Source of the DNA: an uncultured Eubacteriales bacterium
GTDB taxonomy: Bacteria > Bacillota_A > Clostridia > Christensenellales > Aristaeellaceae
Assembly (NCBI GenBank): GCA_900321945.1
Contig: ONXY01000074.1
Span: 1 to 8,275 of the forward strand
Reading direction: 5' to 3'
DNA length: 8,275 bases
The notes beneath the pieces are model-generated. The model had not been told where the DNA came from. It saw only the letters and a list, made by a program, of their open reading frames with translations, and did not search any database. Both the position numbers and the translations under genes were made by a program. This document shows, in pieces, positions 7,701-8,275 of the stretch. Each line of letters starts with the position of its first letter. Positions within the stretch are counted from its first letter, which is position 1.

Positions 7701-8275
7701 CTCGGAAAAGTTCTTATGAGCTGGAGCGTCGCTCTTTTCGGCATGACGCCGTTCGGCTGGCGCTTCGCCGGGGCCGCCGCCGGTATCCTCATGCTGGCCG
7801 GCGTCTACCTGGTCGTGAAGCAGCAGACGAAAAGCACCGGGATGAGCGCGTTCGCCTGCGGGCTTCTCGCGCTGGACTGCATGCATCTGACGCAGACGCA
7901 GATCGCCACAATCGACAGCTTCCCCGTTCTCTTCATCCTTTTCGCATATTTCTTTATGCTCCGCTTCCTTCAGACGGACTGGAGAAAGGAAAAACGGGCG
8001 AGAGTTCTTGCCGATCTGGGACTCAGCGGGCTCTTCATGGGTCTGGCCGTCGCCAGCAAATGGATCGGAGCCTACGCGGGCGCGGGCCTGGGCGTTCTGT
8101 TCTTCTGGCACGGAATCCGGGTGCTGGCGCTGGACTGCCGGGAGCGCGGGAGGGAAGAAGCGGGAGCGGAGAGGGAGAACGCCTCCTCTTCGGCCCTGAA
8201 AACCTTTGTGACCCTGTGCCTGTGGTGCGTCCTGTTTTTCGTGATTGTTCCCGCTGCGGTCTACTGCGTCAGCTA
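4779..8275 (+). CDS. Large two-module GT-C/PMT-type membrane glycosyltransferase (3' partial)
   Basis: One uninterrupted frame of 1165 codons runs off the window. Order: basic N-terminus and hydrophobic signal (to about 36, SCAAA before EN); a jelly-roll, carbohydrate-binding-like domain (37-192, opening NLLINGSFEE and closing AWFDDVRLEEV); a membrane helix (229-247); and a polytopic GT-C module (268-715) with D293 and D320-YPP in the first outer loop, WGQMDS (402-407), KPQ (439-441), VNTANF (510-515) and MHERY (630-634). A further helix (745-766) leads to a discoidin-like domain (774-882, with SADGETW and RYVRIT). A PMT/GT39 module then begins: STYFDEIYHAR with D950-E951, SHPPLGK (971-977), QIATIDS (1041-1047) and SKW (1093-1095). 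Such enzymes transfer sugars from polyprenyl-phosphate donors to acceptors outside the membrane. Donor and acceptor are unknown here. It is the last visible gene of the operon and is coupled to yraN. Confidence 0.85.
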   Translation, partial: MSFQEARFFSFRRPGAFRRCLFLFILVFCFLSCAAAENLLINGSFEETDPDGAPSGWVEDAYVRDEGYTVFSLTEDHSEDGGRQAASIRNIGPNDARYAQKAAVRPESLYRFSAMVKAENVEEGRGANLSVEGLYVFSESVYDTDGKWQYVEWYGETGEDQTSVTVFVRLGGYSGESTGQAWFDDVRLEEVDAVPGDETAALWYSQKSISVYGEDENDAGNGAASPAWPRLILLFLLYAGSAVAVLQQLRKRENRPGRVPDPDGGRTLFAAGLVLAFLLRLALSWFVTGYMVDVNCFLSWGDTMASVGPVDFYPATSFCDYPPAYTYILGLNALIRRAIPGIGDGATRLVFRFFPCLCDILACLVLDAFIARREKGISGKLRRGALLLLAFHPASILNSAAWGQMDSVLALLLLLVAVWAMEGRWQLSLPCYMLAVLVKPQALMLGFLGLAAVLRAWFREKESRRRILTGAGFSLAVLLAVVVPFTPKQDLFWIVRQYQETLGSYPYATVNTANFYYLFDGNWDGIANAADIRAALTLAVLSAGYAVFFYLRTRKKWKNAWVEASLSVLFSFWFLYCALAGASWAAAGTGAMAFSFLIVLSLFLRKKDISFLPWFGGLLFMLLYVFGVKMHERYVLPAFVLLALSCGVLRDRRLLTVFLGMTLTAFLNEGIVLDNSIRLGSSMGHLNADTSFLAQLTALINCAVTVYAVYLSVVLTEGDGGERASLRIREKEPAGDNRLHWNIRDTAALTAMLAVYSFVSLSTLGSAKAPQTAWTSTDYTESVVLDFGEYREDFCMLYFARVSRYDFSVAASADGETWEDETWAQMDQGQCWKWKYVTESSQNESGTRSYANGRHWFSGRYVRITSHQINLALCEVIFRDDDGNRIPVLSAARENGDETSPLYSDPALLTDEQDTFEALPVYFRSEASRADDESNPSVAQPCWWNSTYFDEIYHARTAWEFLTASSPYETSHPPLGKVLMSWSVALFGMTPFGWRFAGAAAGILMLAGVYLVVKQQTKSTGMSAFACGLLALDCMHLTQTQIATIDSFPVLFILFAYFFMLRFLQTDWRKEKRARVLADLGLSGLFMGLAVASKWIGAYAGAGLGVLFFWHGIRVLALDCRERGREEAGAERENASSSALKTFVTLCLWCVLFFVIVPAAVYCVS

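Overview
The window looks like chromosomal DNA from a GC-rich member of the Bacillota, most likely class Clostridia. The reasons are the rplS ... rbgA(ylqF)-rnhB-yraN gene order typical of that phylum, purine-rich AAGGAGG-type ribosome binding sites before most genes, a TTG start on rbgA, and a clostridial-style polytopic glycosyltransferase. The assignment below class level is a guess. All genes that can be supported lie on the + strand, and coding density is very high.

Layout: the last 32 codons of an unidentified gene (1-100) are followed by a strong extended -10 promoter (112-140), a roughly 100-nt structured leader, rplS for ribosomal protein L19 (246-596) and a clean rho-independent terminator (605-629). 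A second promoter (641-668) then starts what appears to be one six-gene operon running off the right edge: a DUF2461 protein (695-1402), a phosphohexomutase of the alpha-D-phosphohexomutase superfamily (1422-2933), rbgA/ylqF (2950-3852), rnhB (3803-4420), yraN (4417-4782) and a very large membrane glycosyltransferase (4779 to beyond 8275). Gaps are 16-19 nt or the genes overlap (50, 4 and 4 nt), which suggests translational coupling.

How the genes relate: rplS, rbgA, rnhB and yraN are the conserved core (50S subunit protein, 50S assembly GTPase, RNA-in-DNA repair nuclease, and a putative nuclease-fold protein). In many Firmicutes a signal peptidase gene (lepB) sits between rplS and ylqF. Here that place is taken by the DUF2461 gene and the sugar phosphate mutase. 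The mutase could supply a sugar-1-phosphate for an activated sugar that reaches the membrane glycosyltransferase as a polyprenyl-phosphate sugar, but this link is inferred from position only.

The most unusual item is the last gene. It is a single uninterrupted reading frame of at least 1165 codons encoding a signal sequence, an N-terminal carbohydrate-binding-like jelly roll, a complete GT-C type polytopic transferase module, a discoidin (F5/8C)-like domain and the start of a second, PMT/GT39-type transferase module. I found no tRNA, rRNA, CRISPR array, insertion sequence or phage signal. There is no stretch over 300 nt without a gene.
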